Shown one piece after another: positions 54,343-62,625 of a stretch of 64,000 nucleotides of DNA (positions are counted from its first letter, which is position 1; each line of letters begins with the position of its first letter). The stretch covers positions 806,001 to 870,000 of the forward strand of contig NZ_LVHF01000033.1 of the NCBI RefSeq assembly GCF_001650345.1, in the 5' to 3' direction. The notes under the pieces were generated by a model, which saw only the letters and a list, made by a program, of their open reading frames with translations, was not told the DNA's origin and ran no database searches. The position numbers were made by a program, and so were the translations under genes. The stretch is from Photobacterium jeanii (GTDB taxonomy: Bacteria; Pseudomonadota; Gammaproteobacteria; Enterobacterales; Vibrionaceae).

Positions 54343-54945
54343 ATGCAAAAATTAATCGATGCTCTAGCAACTCATGGTTACTACATTTGGGATGACTTTC
54401 TTTCTGAAACTGAAGTAACAGCGCTGAAAGACTGTATTCCAGAACAATGGAAGAAAGCCTGCATTGGTCGTAATGATGAAGCAATGCGTGAGTCTTCGAT
54501 TCGGAGTGACAAAATTCAATGGCTAGCGCCAGATCAAGGTGCGCCTGTGGCTGATTTTCTTGCTCGTATGGAAGTGATTCGAGCAGAAGTAAATCGCTAT
54601 TTCTATCTTGGGCTTTTTGAATACGAAGCACATTTTGCTAAGTACGAAAAAGGTGACTTCTACCAAAAGCACTTAGATTGTTTTCGTGGTAACGAAAACC
54701 GCCGCTTAACGACAGTGTTCTACATGAACGATGAGTGGTCTGAGCAAGATGCTGGCGAGCTGGTAGTTTACGACTTGGATGATAATTTGATTGCTAAAAT
54801 CCCGCCTAAGTCTGGTCGTCTGTTTGTGTTTTTGTCGGAGCAATTCCCTCACGAAGTGTTACCGACCAATACACCGCGTTTTAGTATTGCAGGTTGGTTT
54901 AGAACCAATGGTGTGACAGCTAATAAACTCGATATCGCGCAGTAA
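54343..54945 (+). CDS. Prolyl hydroxylase-like 2OG-Fe(II) oxygenase (PPHD type)
   Basis: A 200-residue oxygenase. The iron ligands are H110 and D112 (YQKHLDCF) and H170 (SEQFPHEVLP), and the 2OG-binding Arg is R179 (RFSIAGWFR). The layout and phrases such as RSDKIQWL, RRLTTVFYMNDEW and LSEQFPHEVLP closely recall Pseudomonas PPHD, which hydroxylates a proline of EF-Tu. The frame extends to 54277, but ATG 54343 starts the domain cleanly. No ribosome site is striking. It lies downstream of rhlE but beyond its terminator. Confidence 0.88.
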   Translation: MQKLIDALATHGYYIWDDFLSETEVTALKDCIPEQWKKACIGRNDEAMRESSIRSDKIQWLAPDQGAPVADFLARMEVIRAEVNRYFYLGLFEYEAHFAKYEKGDFYQKHLDCFRGNENRRLTTVFYMNDEWSEQDAGELVVYDLDDNLIAKIPPKSGRLFVFLSEQFPHEVLPTNTPRFSIAGWFRTNGVTANKLDIAQ

Positions 54946-55190
54946 TTCCGGTTGGTATGAGCTCATTATTTAGAGGTATTATTAATCTTTAGAATGGGCT
55001 CTTATTTTTGAGTATTGCGTCAGTATTTTTTACACCTCTCATAGTAATACTATATCATTGCCAATATAAAACCTTATTAAACATGTACTTACTGTGGTTT
55101 TGGTTGTTGGTATATATCTTGTATTCCTCTTTAGTGCGAACCGAAATGTGAAGAAGAACTTTACATACTGCTCTTGAAAGGGGAATTAAG

Positions 55191-55796
55191 ATGGACTTTA
55201 AAAAAGGCCTTATAGCAACAGCAATTATCTGTAGCTCACTAGTAGCCGCGAATGCTCAAGCTGCAATTTTGGATATCTTCGATGGATCGGGTGCTGGTGA
55301 AAACCGTGCTGATTGGGAAGCGGCTGTTGGCGCTTTTAGTGAAGAAGACTTTACTGGCTTTAACAATGACGGCAGTGAAGATTTCGTGATTACGGCTCAA
55401 GGCGGTGGTCATACAGACTTTGGTTTTGCCAATGATCGTCTCAATGACCGTTTAGTGTCAGGTAGTAGTACAACGATTACTTTTGATTATCCTATTCTCG
55501 CTTTCGGTGCAAATTGGGATTTATCACCAGCGGGTCAAGGTTTGGGTATTGAAATCACGGCTGGTGGAACCACATTGACAACAGAAATTCCTGCAAACTT
55601 TACAGGGCAATTCTTTGGCTTTACCTCGGACATGGAGATTAGCTCAGTTGTTCTTCGTTCAGGTAGTCAGCCTGGGATAGCAGAAACCTACAATGCTGAT
55701 AATTTTGTGTACAAGGTACCAGAGCCAGCATCACTTGCATTACTGGGCATTGGTTTAGCAGGATTAGGCTTTAGCCGTCGCAAGAAAAACAGTTAA
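55191..55796 (+). CDS. PEP-CTERM sorting-signal protein
   Basis: A 201-residue exported protein with a signal peptide (cleavage near AQA-AIL). A beta-rich acidic domain follows, with Gly/Asp-rich strands such as DFVITAQGGGHTDFGFAND. The C-terminus (176-201) is a canonical PEP-CTERM tail: VPEPASLALLGIGLAGLGF, then SRRKKNS. Such proteins are cleaved by an exosortase and are usually tied to exopolysaccharide export. No exosortase is visible in this window. Promoter not identified. Ends at the terminator at 55821. Confidence 0.92.
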   Translation: MDFKKGLIATAIICSSLVAANAQAAILDIFDGSGAGENRADWEAAVGAFSEEDFTGFNNDGSEDFVITAQGGGHTDFGFANDRLNDRLVSGSSTTITFDYPILAFGANWDLSPAGQGLGIEITAGGTTLTTEIPANFTGQFFGFTSDMEISSVVLRSGSQPGIAETYNADNFVYKVPEPASLALLGIGLAGLGFSRRKKNS

Positions 55797-55820
55797 TGAT
55801 TTCTGCTAGAAAAATAATAG

Positions 55821-55850
55821 AACTGCCCACATTATGTGGGCAGTTTTGTT
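55821..55850. terminator. Terminator of PEP-CTERM gene
   Basis: Perfect 11-bp stem AACTGCCCACA / TGTGGGCAGTT, loop TTA, then TTTGTT. Confidence 0.93.
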
Positions 55851-55862
55851 AGGTAGCTGGTA

Positions 55863-56408
55863 TTACTGCTGGGACTGCATTTGATATTGTTTTGCCATTT
55901 CAACGGCAATTTCAGTTTGTCTCGCCGTGAGCTCCTGTACGCGTTTCATGTCTTTGTCGGTTAAATCATTTTTGGTCATTAACTGATTGAGCTCTTTTTC
56001 AATCGCTTTTAGCTCTTTCTGTTCCGGTGTTGCCAAGCTTTCATCCGCTTCAATCGCTTGTTGCCATTTATCGATAGTCGCTTGAGAAACATCGAAGCCT
56101 TTCTTTAGCTCTTGGTTGGTACAAGTTTCGAGTTGTTTATCAAGGCCGCTATCCATTTTGCTCATGTCTTTGCCAAGATAATGCTTGTTCATGCATGTGC
56201 TAATCGCACCAGTGGTGATAGCTTTGACTTGTTCTGGGCTTTTTCCCGACAGGGACGACAATTTTGAGAGGTGACCGCTTCTTTCCATATCGGTACTGAT
56301 CAACGTAATCATCTGATTAATTTGTTCTTTGGTTATTATCATGGACTGAGCCTGAACCCCAAAAGCACATAAGCTGATAATGAGCGCGGCAAGTTTACAT
56401 TTCATCAT
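55863..56408 (-). CDS. Exported hypothetical protein, helical
   Basis: A 181-residue protein with a signal peptide (cleavage near VQA-QSM). The mature protein is mainly helical and polar, with two cysteines (AISTCMNKH, LETCTNQEL) that may pair. The C-terminal half is a charged coiled-coil-like region. No family recognised; periplasmic. ATG 56408 is preceded by AAGAGGT. Confidence 0.78.
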   Translation of the reverse strand: MMKCKLAALIISLCAFGVQAQSMIITKEQINQMITLISTDMERSGHLSKLSSLSGKSPEQVKAITTGAISTCMNKHYLGKDMSKMDSGLDKQLETCTNQELKKGFDVSQATIDKWQQAIEADESLATPEQKELKAIEKELNQLMTKNDLTDKDMKRVQELTARQTEIAVEMAKQYQMQSQQ

Positions 56409-56738
56409 TGATACCTCTTAAATATGTACGGTAAGCAAGATAGCAAGGGCATTTCGTGCTTCGAGGTGATTTTGAAAGAGAAACTAAATTTCTAGAACGG
56501 GTCGACTGCGCTGCATAACTTGTTTCAATATCGACATCCAGTTTTGAGAAATATTCAGCTTCTCTTTTTGGCTTTAGGTGCATGAAAAAGCCTGTGTTCA
56601 GTGTAGCAGGCAATGATCAGGTACTTATTCTTATAACCGTTAATTAAGATGCGGTATTAGCCCTGTCTTCTTGATGAGAAATACCAAGTGTTAAACAGGG
56701 CTGATGCAGGACTTATACGATGATTAAATCGCTAGGAG

Positions 56739-57389
56739 TTATTCGCTGTGATTTCTTTGTGCAGCTTCGTAGCTGATATGTGCTTGCTCTAACTGTCCAA
56801 TATCATCGCTGCAAATCGCTTCTTTTAGTGCCTCAAACTTTGCAGATGACCAGTTGTAGATATCTAGTGCAATTAAACGAGTAATGTTCTGTTGAGAAAA
56901 GCGATATTTGATCACTTTAGCGGGATTTCCGCCAACCACAGCGTAAGGAGGGACATCTTTTGTGACTACACTGTTTGCAGCAACGATACAGCCTTCGCCC
57001 AATGTGACGCCGGGCATGATCATCGAGCGCATGCCAATCCAGCAGCCATCTTTAATGTGTGTGTCGCCTTTAGATTGATAAGCTTGTTCGATCTTATCCA
57101 TGAAAGGGTAACAGCAAAACCAATCTGCTCTATGGGTATGATTTCCTCCCATTAAGATCACCGTTTCGGCGGCAATACAAACGTAATCACCGATGTAGAG
57201 TTGGTCTACTTGCCAACGTGGTTCGCTATGACGTGTTTGCTCATCACCTAATAGGTAGCGCACAACAGAGGCTTCAAAACCGTTATCGTAAGCGTCACTG
57301 TAGTAACTGTGTGTGCCTTTGATATGGATGTTTTTATTAGTTACAACTTGGTGTAGGAGCTCGGTTTTAGTCCAGTGTTTGGTGGTCAT
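56739..57389 (-). CDS. CatB-related xenobiotic O-acetyltransferase
   Basis: A 216-residue left-handed beta-helix acetyltransferase of the xenobiotic (XAT) family, which includes type B chloramphenicol acetyltransferases and VatD-like enzymes. Hexapeptide repeats run from ~65 to 170. The active-site His region is MGGNHTHRADWFCCYPF (H86), and WIGMRSMIMPGVTLGEGCIVAANSVVTKDVPPYAVVGGNPAKVIK closes the fold. Whether it acts on chloramphenicol cannot be told; many chromosomal members act on other substrates or none known. A 24-residue small ORF lies upstream at 57625. Confidence 0.88.
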   Translation of the reverse strand: MTTKHWTKTELLHQVVTNKNIHIKGTHSYYSDAYDNGFEASVVRYLLGDEQTRHSEPRWQVDQLYIGDYVCIAAETVILMGGNHTHRADWFCCYPFMDKIEQAYQSKGDTHIKDGCWIGMRSMIMPGVTLGEGCIVAANSVVTKDVPPYAVVGGNPAKVIKYRFSQQNITRLIALDIYNWSSAKFEALKEAICSDDIGQLEQAHISYEAAQRNHSE

Positions 57390-57624
57390 TGTTTTATCCG
57401 TTCACTAAGCACGCAGAACAACTATTCTGGTGCATTAATACAAACCAGAAAAAGTAACGGTTTAGATACTTTTTCCGACTGATGTAAAAATAACAATGCC
57501 GTTTATGAGGAATTTAGACGCGACAACAGCGAATTAATGCGTGCTAAAGCTTGGCTGTTTATCGTGAAGCTAACTTGATTTCAATTGTCATAGACGGCAG
57601 TGAAAACTTCTTTCACTGCCATAG
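57390..57624. other. Gap between the 24-residue ORF and the CatB-like gene
   Basis: About 235 bases. Contains a perfect 10-bp hairpin GGCAGTGAAA (57596-57605) / TTTCACTGCC (57611-57620) just after the small ORF, without a T-run on either strand. No other structure stands out. Confidence 0.5.
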
Positions 57625-57699
57625 CTAAGCGATTTGAGGTTGCTTCAAGTACGCGATCGGAAAGACGACGCAGTGTGGATTACGTAGTTGTCGTAACAT
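57625..57699 (-). CDS. Small ORF, 24 residues, with strong ribosome site
   Basis: On the minus strand, GGAGG (57707-57711) lies seven bases before ATG 57699, an almost ideal ribosome site. The peptide starts MLRQLRNPHCVVFPIAYL and ends KQPQIA; it is basic with a hydrophobic middle. A hairpin at 57596-57620 follows directly. No known leader or small protein family is recognised. It lies between the LysR gene and the CatB-like gene on the same strand. Confidence 0.55.
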   Translation of the reverse strand: MLRQLRNPHCVVFPIAYLKQPQIA

Positions 57700-57788
57700 A
57701 TTGTCGCCTCCGTTGAATTCAGTCTGTGGTTTTTAATGTAGCTAAGAAACTTCTTAGGCTGGCTATAGTAGCGTGATTGTAAATCCTG

Positions 57789-58754
57789 TCAACAAGGTGA
57801 TTGAATTCCTTTATAGCATTGATCGTAATTTGGAATATGCTGTTCCCAAAATGGTGGGGTGCCAATATAGCTCTGAACTGCTTTAATAAACTCGCTGACC
57901 AGCGGAGTATGCTTTCGGTGTGGATATACCGCATAAATGCCAGTGTTCATATTTGATAGGGTGTAGTCGGTGAGTAAAGGAATAAGCTTTAACTCGTTAA
58001 TTGGGCTGTCGAGGTGAAATAAGTCAACACGACTATAGCCCAAACCTCCTTTTACAGCGTCCATCATAGTCCGAACATCACTGACACGATAATTTCCATG
58101 CATTTTAATATTTACCAATTTGTCGCTGCTTGGTGTTTCGCTGATATGGATGGTGTCTAAATTCAGGCTTCCATTACTGTAAATAACCGCAGGAAGGGCA
58201 AGTAGCTCTTCTAAAGTTTGAGGCTTCCCATGTTCTTTGATAAAGCATTCTGAAGCGACAATGGCGAAGTTGGTATTGGCAATTTTCTTAGCGATTAAAT
58301 TAGACTCGGTGAGTTTGCCAATACGAAAGGCGACGTCAAAATGCTCACCTATAATGTCAGCACGTTTATCATCTAACGATAATGTGATTTGTACTTTAGG
58401 GTACTGCTTCATAAAACGGGTGATCACAGGTTGCAGATATTGCTGCCCAAAATAAATCGGTGACGTGATCCGCAATACCCCCGTAGGTTCCGACTGGTAA
58501 GAATCAGCAATGTTTTTAATTTGCTTTAAAGTTTCTACCATATTCTGTGCTTGCGCTAAGATTTCTTCACCTGCTGGGGTTAGGGAAAATGAGCGCGTAG
58601 AGCGGTTAAGTAGCTGCACACCAAGACTGGCCTCAAGCTTCTTGATTTGTTTTGAAAGAGATGAATTGTCCATATCGTGCAGGGCTGCGGCTTTGGCGAA
58701 AGAGCCTTGCTGAACCACATCAATAAATAACGACAGTTGATTGGTGAGCGACAC
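57789..58754 (-). CDS. LysR-family transcriptional regulator
   Basis: A ~321-residue LysR protein. The N-terminal winged helix (LSLFIDVVQQGSFAKAAALHDMDNSSLSKQIKKLEASLGVQLLNRSTRSFSLTPAG) has an unusual Met-Asp-Asn-Ser turn. An effector-binding domain follows (residues ~90-295). GTG 58754 has AAGGA seven bases upstream, so it is preferred to the GTG at 58769. It is closest in style to the CrgA/DsdC-like subgroup that acts on divergent neighbours; here the divergent neighbour is the lipoprotein at 59013. Confidence 0.92.
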   Translation of the reverse strand: MSLTNQLSLFIDVVQQGSFAKAAALHDMDNSSLSKQIKKLEASLGVQLLNRSTRSFSLTPAGEEILAQAQNMVETLKQIKNIADSYQSEPTGVLRITSPIYFGQQYLQPVITRFMKQYPKVQITLSLDDKRADIIGEHFDVAFRIGKLTESNLIAKKIANTNFAIVASECFIKEHGKPQTLEELLALPAVIYSNGSLNLDTIHISETPSSDKLVNIKMHGNYRVSDVRTMMDAVKGGLGYSRVDLFHLDSPINELKLIPLLTDYTLSNMNTGIYAVYPHRKHTPLVSEFIKAVQSYIGTPPFWEQHIPNYDQCYKGIQSPC

Positions 58755-59012
58755 GGTAAATTCCTTCACAGAAGATATAATTGAGTATCAGCGGTAGTGT
58801 ATACCTAAATAGGTATATGGGACGATAAGCTTGCTGAGATTTATGGCAAATTTGTTCCCACCTTGCTGGATATAAATTGGATACCATCAATTAGCAAAGA
58901 CTATAGCTAGGCGCATATTGATACATTTTAAATGATTGTTTGTTGGTAATTCTTTATGTAATATTGCCACTATGTTTGTTGTTGAATTAATTGCTTTTAG
59001 AGGCGTTAGACA

Positions 59013-59555
59013 ATGTTAAAACTTATCCCTTTATTGCTTGGCGTTGTTTCTTTAGCTGCATGTTCACCAGAACAAGAAAATGCAGCAGCGACTCAAGTCG
59101 ATAGCCAAGTTGAGAGTCATGAGCAAGCACTCACGTTTGTATCGGCGTTGGTGCAAGATAAAATCGTAGCTCCAGAAGGAGAGTTAATTTCTCATGCTCA
59201 ATTTACCTTTGCTAAACATGACTTAAACCAAGACGGAAACCAAGAATATTTAGTCTTAATGTCAGACCCGTATTTTTGTGGTTCAGGTGGTTGTAACCTC
59301 TATATTTTTGATGACCAAGGCAATGAGTTGAATTATTTCACGGTTGCAAAATCACCAGTGTCAGTGGGTAAACAAGGTGAGAGTGGCTGGGCTGATTTGG
59401 TAATGTATAGCAATGGTGCCAATCGATTAATGGTGCATGATGGTCAACATTACCCTACAAACCCTTCTGTTGAACCTGAAGCAACAGATGCCACAGTTAC
59501 TGAATTGATCCCACGTGACTATGAAATGTACGGTAAGTCGTCTTTACAAGAATAG
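59013..59555 (+). CDS. Hypothetical lipoprotein with EF-hand-like loop
   Basis: A 180-residue lipoprotein (lipobox SLAAC). The mature part has a calcium-loop-like DLNQDGNQEYLV and a CGSGGCNLYIFDD segment with two cysteines, seen in several FG-GAP/VCBS-like lipoproteins. Short extracytoplasmic domain; function unknown. Divergent from the LysR gene. Ends at the terminator at 59598. Confidence 0.8.
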   Translation: MLKLIPLLLGVVSLAACSPEQENAAATQVDSQVESHEQALTFVSALVQDKIVAPEGELISHAQFTFAKHDLNQDGNQEYLVLMSDPYFCGSGGCNLYIFDDQGNELNYFTVAKSPVSVGKQGESGWADLVMYSNGANRLMVHDGQHYPTNPSVEPEATDATVTELIPRDYEMYGKSSLQE

Positions 59556-59597
59556 GAATTGGTTTTTCTTACTTATCGATTTGTTAATCTGATTTTT

Positions 59598-59636
59598 AAA
59601 AGCCGAAAGTACTATAAGTACTTTCGGCTTTTTATT
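59598..59636. terminator. Bidirectional terminator
   Basis: Perfect 16-bp stem (59598-59613 / 59617-59632; begins AAAAGCCGAAAG) with loop ATA, flanked by T-runs on both strands. Between convergent genes. Confidence 0.95.
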
Positions 59637-59648
59637 TGTAGTTACCCG

Positions 59649-59990
59649 TTATGCTTTAACAAGCTCGACAGGGCCATGATCATCACAGTGATCACCGTGT
59701 TGGTGATGTAGGCGACCATTAACTATGTAGTCAATATGATCACCGTGCTTCACAGCTTCATGCCCGCAATTCGGCCCGTGTTTGTGTTCACCACAAGTAT
59801 GCACAGGTTTACATTCGTTAGGGTTATGATCGTTGATTTCAATGGCGTGCTCGTCGCAATGGTCACCATGAGGGTGATGTAAAACACCATCGACAAGGTA
59901 ATCAATATGATTGCCATGACGAATTGCGGTATGGCCGCAATCAGGTCCATGAACATGCTTTGGATGGGAGTGAGTATTAGAGCATGACAT
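59649..59990 (-). CDS. His-rich tandem-repeat metal-binding protein
   Basis: A 113-residue protein with 24 His and 7 Cys. It consists of two closely similar ~35-residue units at about 14-48 and 71-105, period 57: HGPDCGH against HGPNCGH, HGNHIDYLVDG against HGDHIDYIVNG, and HHPHGDHCDEH against HHQHGDHCDDH. It surely binds transition metals, probably zinc; a role in storage, chaperoning or sensing is inferred. No signal peptide, so cytoplasmic. A strong ribosome site AGGAGGT precedes the ATG. I did not find a clear Zur box upstream. Confidence 0.85.
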   Translation of the reverse strand: MSCSNTHSHPKHVHGPDCGHTAIRHGNHIDYLVDGVLHHPHGDHCDEHAIEINDHNPNECKPVHTCGEHKHGPNCGHEAVKHGDHIDYIVNGRLHHQHGDHCDDHGPVELVKA

Positions 59991-60198
59991 CCAAGTACCT
60001 CCTTAAATTTCCTATAAAACCTCTTTAACGTTAGCCGTTTAATGTGAATTTATTTCATCATTGAGGTGAATTGTGAAGCGGCTCAATAATATGTGTGCAA
60101 TTGCTTATTTGTTGGCAAGGTGAGCAGTCTGAACTGATAACGATTTTCTTCTTGTATATAGTCGTTGAGATTATTTGTTTTACTTAAAGGGTAATATC

Positions 60199-60576
60199 AT
60201 GCGTCAGCAATATCATTTTCGACTGTCAGATGAAGGGCTATTGTCATGGGACGTTTTTAGGTTGATCCGTTTAACCGCAGATCTACCCGTTAAGCAGGTA
60301 GCTTTGGGAGATATTAATGAGTTGGATGAAGCATTCTGGTACGACTTAGGTGGTGCAAAGCCAACTTGTCGTAATGTACTTGAACATGCCAAGTTGATTA
60401 ATCAGGCCGACTTGTCTTATCCCATCATTTTATGTCATCAAGGACGGGTGATGGATGGCATGCACCGAGTGTGCAAAGCGAAAATGTTAGGGCATACAAG
60501 TATTTCTGCGGTTCAATTTACTGAACATATCGCGCCTGATCACATAGGTGTAGAAGCTGAGCAGTTGCCGTATTAA
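60199..60576 (+). CDS. ParB/sulfiredoxin-fold-like protein
   Basis: A 125-residue protein. The segment YPIILCHQGRVMDGMHRVCKAKMLG matches the ParB/sulfiredoxin nucleotide-binding core (GxxxDGxHR), seen in ParB N-domains, Srx and many small standalone proteins. There is no DNA-binding helix-turn-helix, so it is not a partition protein. ATG 60199 follows AAGGGT; the frame starts at 60175. Function unknown. Confidence 0.75.
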   Translation: MRQQYHFRLSDEGLLSWDVFRLIRLTADLPVKQVALGDINELDEAFWYDLGGAKPTCRNVLEHAKLINQADLSYPIILCHQGRVMDGMHRVCKAKMLGHTSISAVQFTEHIAPDHIGVEAEQLPY

Positions 60577-60717
60577 AACCAGTACAAAACAAAGTCTCTT
60601 GCTTATTGTCGCTATCAATATGATTTAGTGCGCTTTTTCTTAGCTTTGTGAAATACAAAGCTGCGTTTCATTGCGCAATATGATATTAAATGCCGTTCAT
60701 TTGGTCATATTTAGGGA

Positions 60718-62571
60718 ATGAAAATGACAGCAACAGACTTTCTGAATGCTCTTAACCGCGAATACCTCGACGTTCATCGAACCAAAGAAGACTTCTTCTG
60801 GCAAACTTACATGGGCACCAGTGATGATCACCAAGGTTCAGCTCAAGCGCAAAAAGAGTGGACGATTTTTTTAAGCACCGCTGATCGTATTCATCAAGTA
60901 CGCGAGCAATTAGTGGCAGCAGAACAAATTAGTGACCCTCAAGAGCGTGAGCAAACCATCATTGGACTAACGGGATGGCTTAATACGTTTCAAGCGCACG
61001 CATTGGAATCGGAACAAGCACAAGCACTTAAAGCTGAAATCATTCAGTTTGAAGCGGATTTGTTTGAGAAAAAACAACAGTACGAGATGCGTTTTACCGA
61101 TGAAAATGGTGAATCCGCTGTTGGCTCACTGCCAGTGCTGGGCGCCAATATTCGCACCAGTGCGAATGAAACGGTTCGTAAAACCTCTCATCAAGCTTTA
61201 CTCGAGCTAGAGCAATGGCTGTTGGTGAACGGTTTCCTCGATTTGGTGAAATTACGTAACCGCTTTGCACGTTCATTGGGGTTTGCCAATTTCTTCGATT
61301 ACTCGGTAGTTAAAACTGAAAAAATGACCAGTGATGAGCTGTTCACTATTTTAGAAGATTTTGAGCATCGAACCAGCGCGAGTAACCAAGCTAGCTTGAC
61401 GGCATTAGCTGAGCAAAAAGGGCTGCAAGCCTTGCAAGGGCATAATTTTGTGTTCTCTTTCGCAGGTGATGCGATGCGTGATTTGGATCCGTATGTGCCA
61501 TTTTCGCAATCCCTCCGTCGTTGGGTGGAATCGTTCGGGCGTTTAAATATTGATTATTCTGGCGCTGAACTGACGCTCGATTTACTCGACCGTAAAGGCA
61601 AATACGAGAATGGTTTTTGTCATGGGCCTGTACCTGCGTTTTATGATCAAGGCGAGTGGATCGCGGCAAAAGTTAACTTCACCAGTAACGCCAAACCTGA
61701 TCAAGTCGGTAGTGGTTATGATGGGATTAATACTTTGTTCCACGAAGGTGGTCATGCCGCGCACTTTTCAAATATGAAAATGAACGCGCCATGTTTTTCT
61801 CAGGAGTTTGCACCAACCTCGATGGCATATGCTGAAACCCAATCCATGTTCTGCGATAGCTTGTTAGGGGATGGAGATTGGTTGAAGCTGTACGCTCATG
61901 ATGAACAAGGCAACCCTGTGCCAGATGCGGTAATTAAGGCATTGGTTGATAGTCGTCAGCCATTCCGCTCATTCATGGAGCGTAGCCTGCTGGTGGTACC
62001 GTATTTTGAACGCGCGCTATATCAATTGGATGAAGCACAGCTAACCCCTGCAGCAGTGACACAGCTTGCCCGTGAGATGGAACATAAAATCCTGGGTTTA
62101 GCGTGTAGTCCTCGTCCATTAATGGCTATTCCACACTTGTTATCTGACGAAGCTGCTTGTTCTTATCAAGGTTACTTGCTTGCCAATATGGCGGTTTATC
62201 AGACTCGTGCTTACTTCACCGAAAAATTTGGTTACTTGACGGATAACCCTGAAATTGGACCGCTATTGGCGGAGCATTATTGGCATAAAGGTAATAGTGT
62301 GACTCATAGCGCGACAATCGAGAGTCTCACTGGTGAAGGCTTTAATGCTAAATACTTGGCTGATGAATGTAATTTATCTGCAGAACAAGCGTGGCGAGCC
62401 GAGCAAGACAAGATCGCTGCTTTAGCTGGACGAGAACGAGCAGAGATTGCTTCATTAAACGCAAGTATTGCTGTTGTTGATGGTGCCAAAGTGCTAGCCG
62501 AAAACACGCAGTCTGATGAAGCGCTTTGTGTTGATTTCGAATGCTATATTCAAACGACTTACGGACGTTAA
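60718..62571 (+). CDS. M3-family metallopeptidase (oligopeptidase)
   Basis: A 617-residue zinc endopeptidase of the M3 (thimet/PepF) family, cutting short peptides in the cytoplasm. The zinc motif is HEGGHAAHF with H342, E343 and H346, and the third ligand Glu should be in the downstream helix EFAPTSMAYAETQSMFC. No signal peptide. Length and helical character are right for the family, although it looks more distant from PepF than most. Ends at the hairpin at 62583. The alternative start ATG 60724 (two codons later) is equally possible. Confidence 0.9.
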   Translation: MKMTATDFLNALNREYLDVHRTKEDFFWQTYMGTSDDHQGSAQAQKEWTIFLSTADRIHQVREQLVAAEQISDPQEREQTIIGLTGWLNTFQAHALESEQAQALKAEIIQFEADLFEKKQQYEMRFTDENGESAVGSLPVLGANIRTSANETVRKTSHQALLELEQWLLVNGFLDLVKLRNRFARSLGFANFFDYSVVKTEKMTSDELFTILEDFEHRTSASNQASLTALAEQKGLQALQGHNFVFSFAGDAMRDLDPYVPFSQSLRRWVESFGRLNIDYSGAELTLDLLDRKGKYENGFCHGPVPAFYDQGEWIAAKVNFTSNAKPDQVGSGYDGINTLFHEGGHAAHFSNMKMNAPCFSQEFAPTSMAYAETQSMFCDSLLGDGDWLKLYAHDEQGNPVPDAVIKALVDSRQPFRSFMERSLLVVPYFERALYQLDEAQLTPAAVTQLAREMEHKILGLACSPRPLMAIPHLLSDEAACSYQGYLLANMAVYQTRAYFTEKFGYLTDNPEIGPLLAEHYWHKGNSVTHSATIESLTGEGFNAKYLADECNLSAEQAWRAEQDKIAALAGRERAEIASLNASIAVVDGAKVLAENTQSDEALCVDFECYIQTTYGR

Positions 62572-62582
62572 TCTTACCTATC

Positions 62583-62617
62583 TGCCTGCAGCAAGTTAGC
62601 TGCAGGCAATCTTTTGG
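62583..62617 (+). terminator. Rho-independent terminator
   Basis: Perfect 10-bp stem TGCCTGCAGC / GCTGCAGGCA with a six-base loop, followed by ATCTTTT. Confidence 0.88.
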
Positions 62618-62625
62618 ATATCTTC

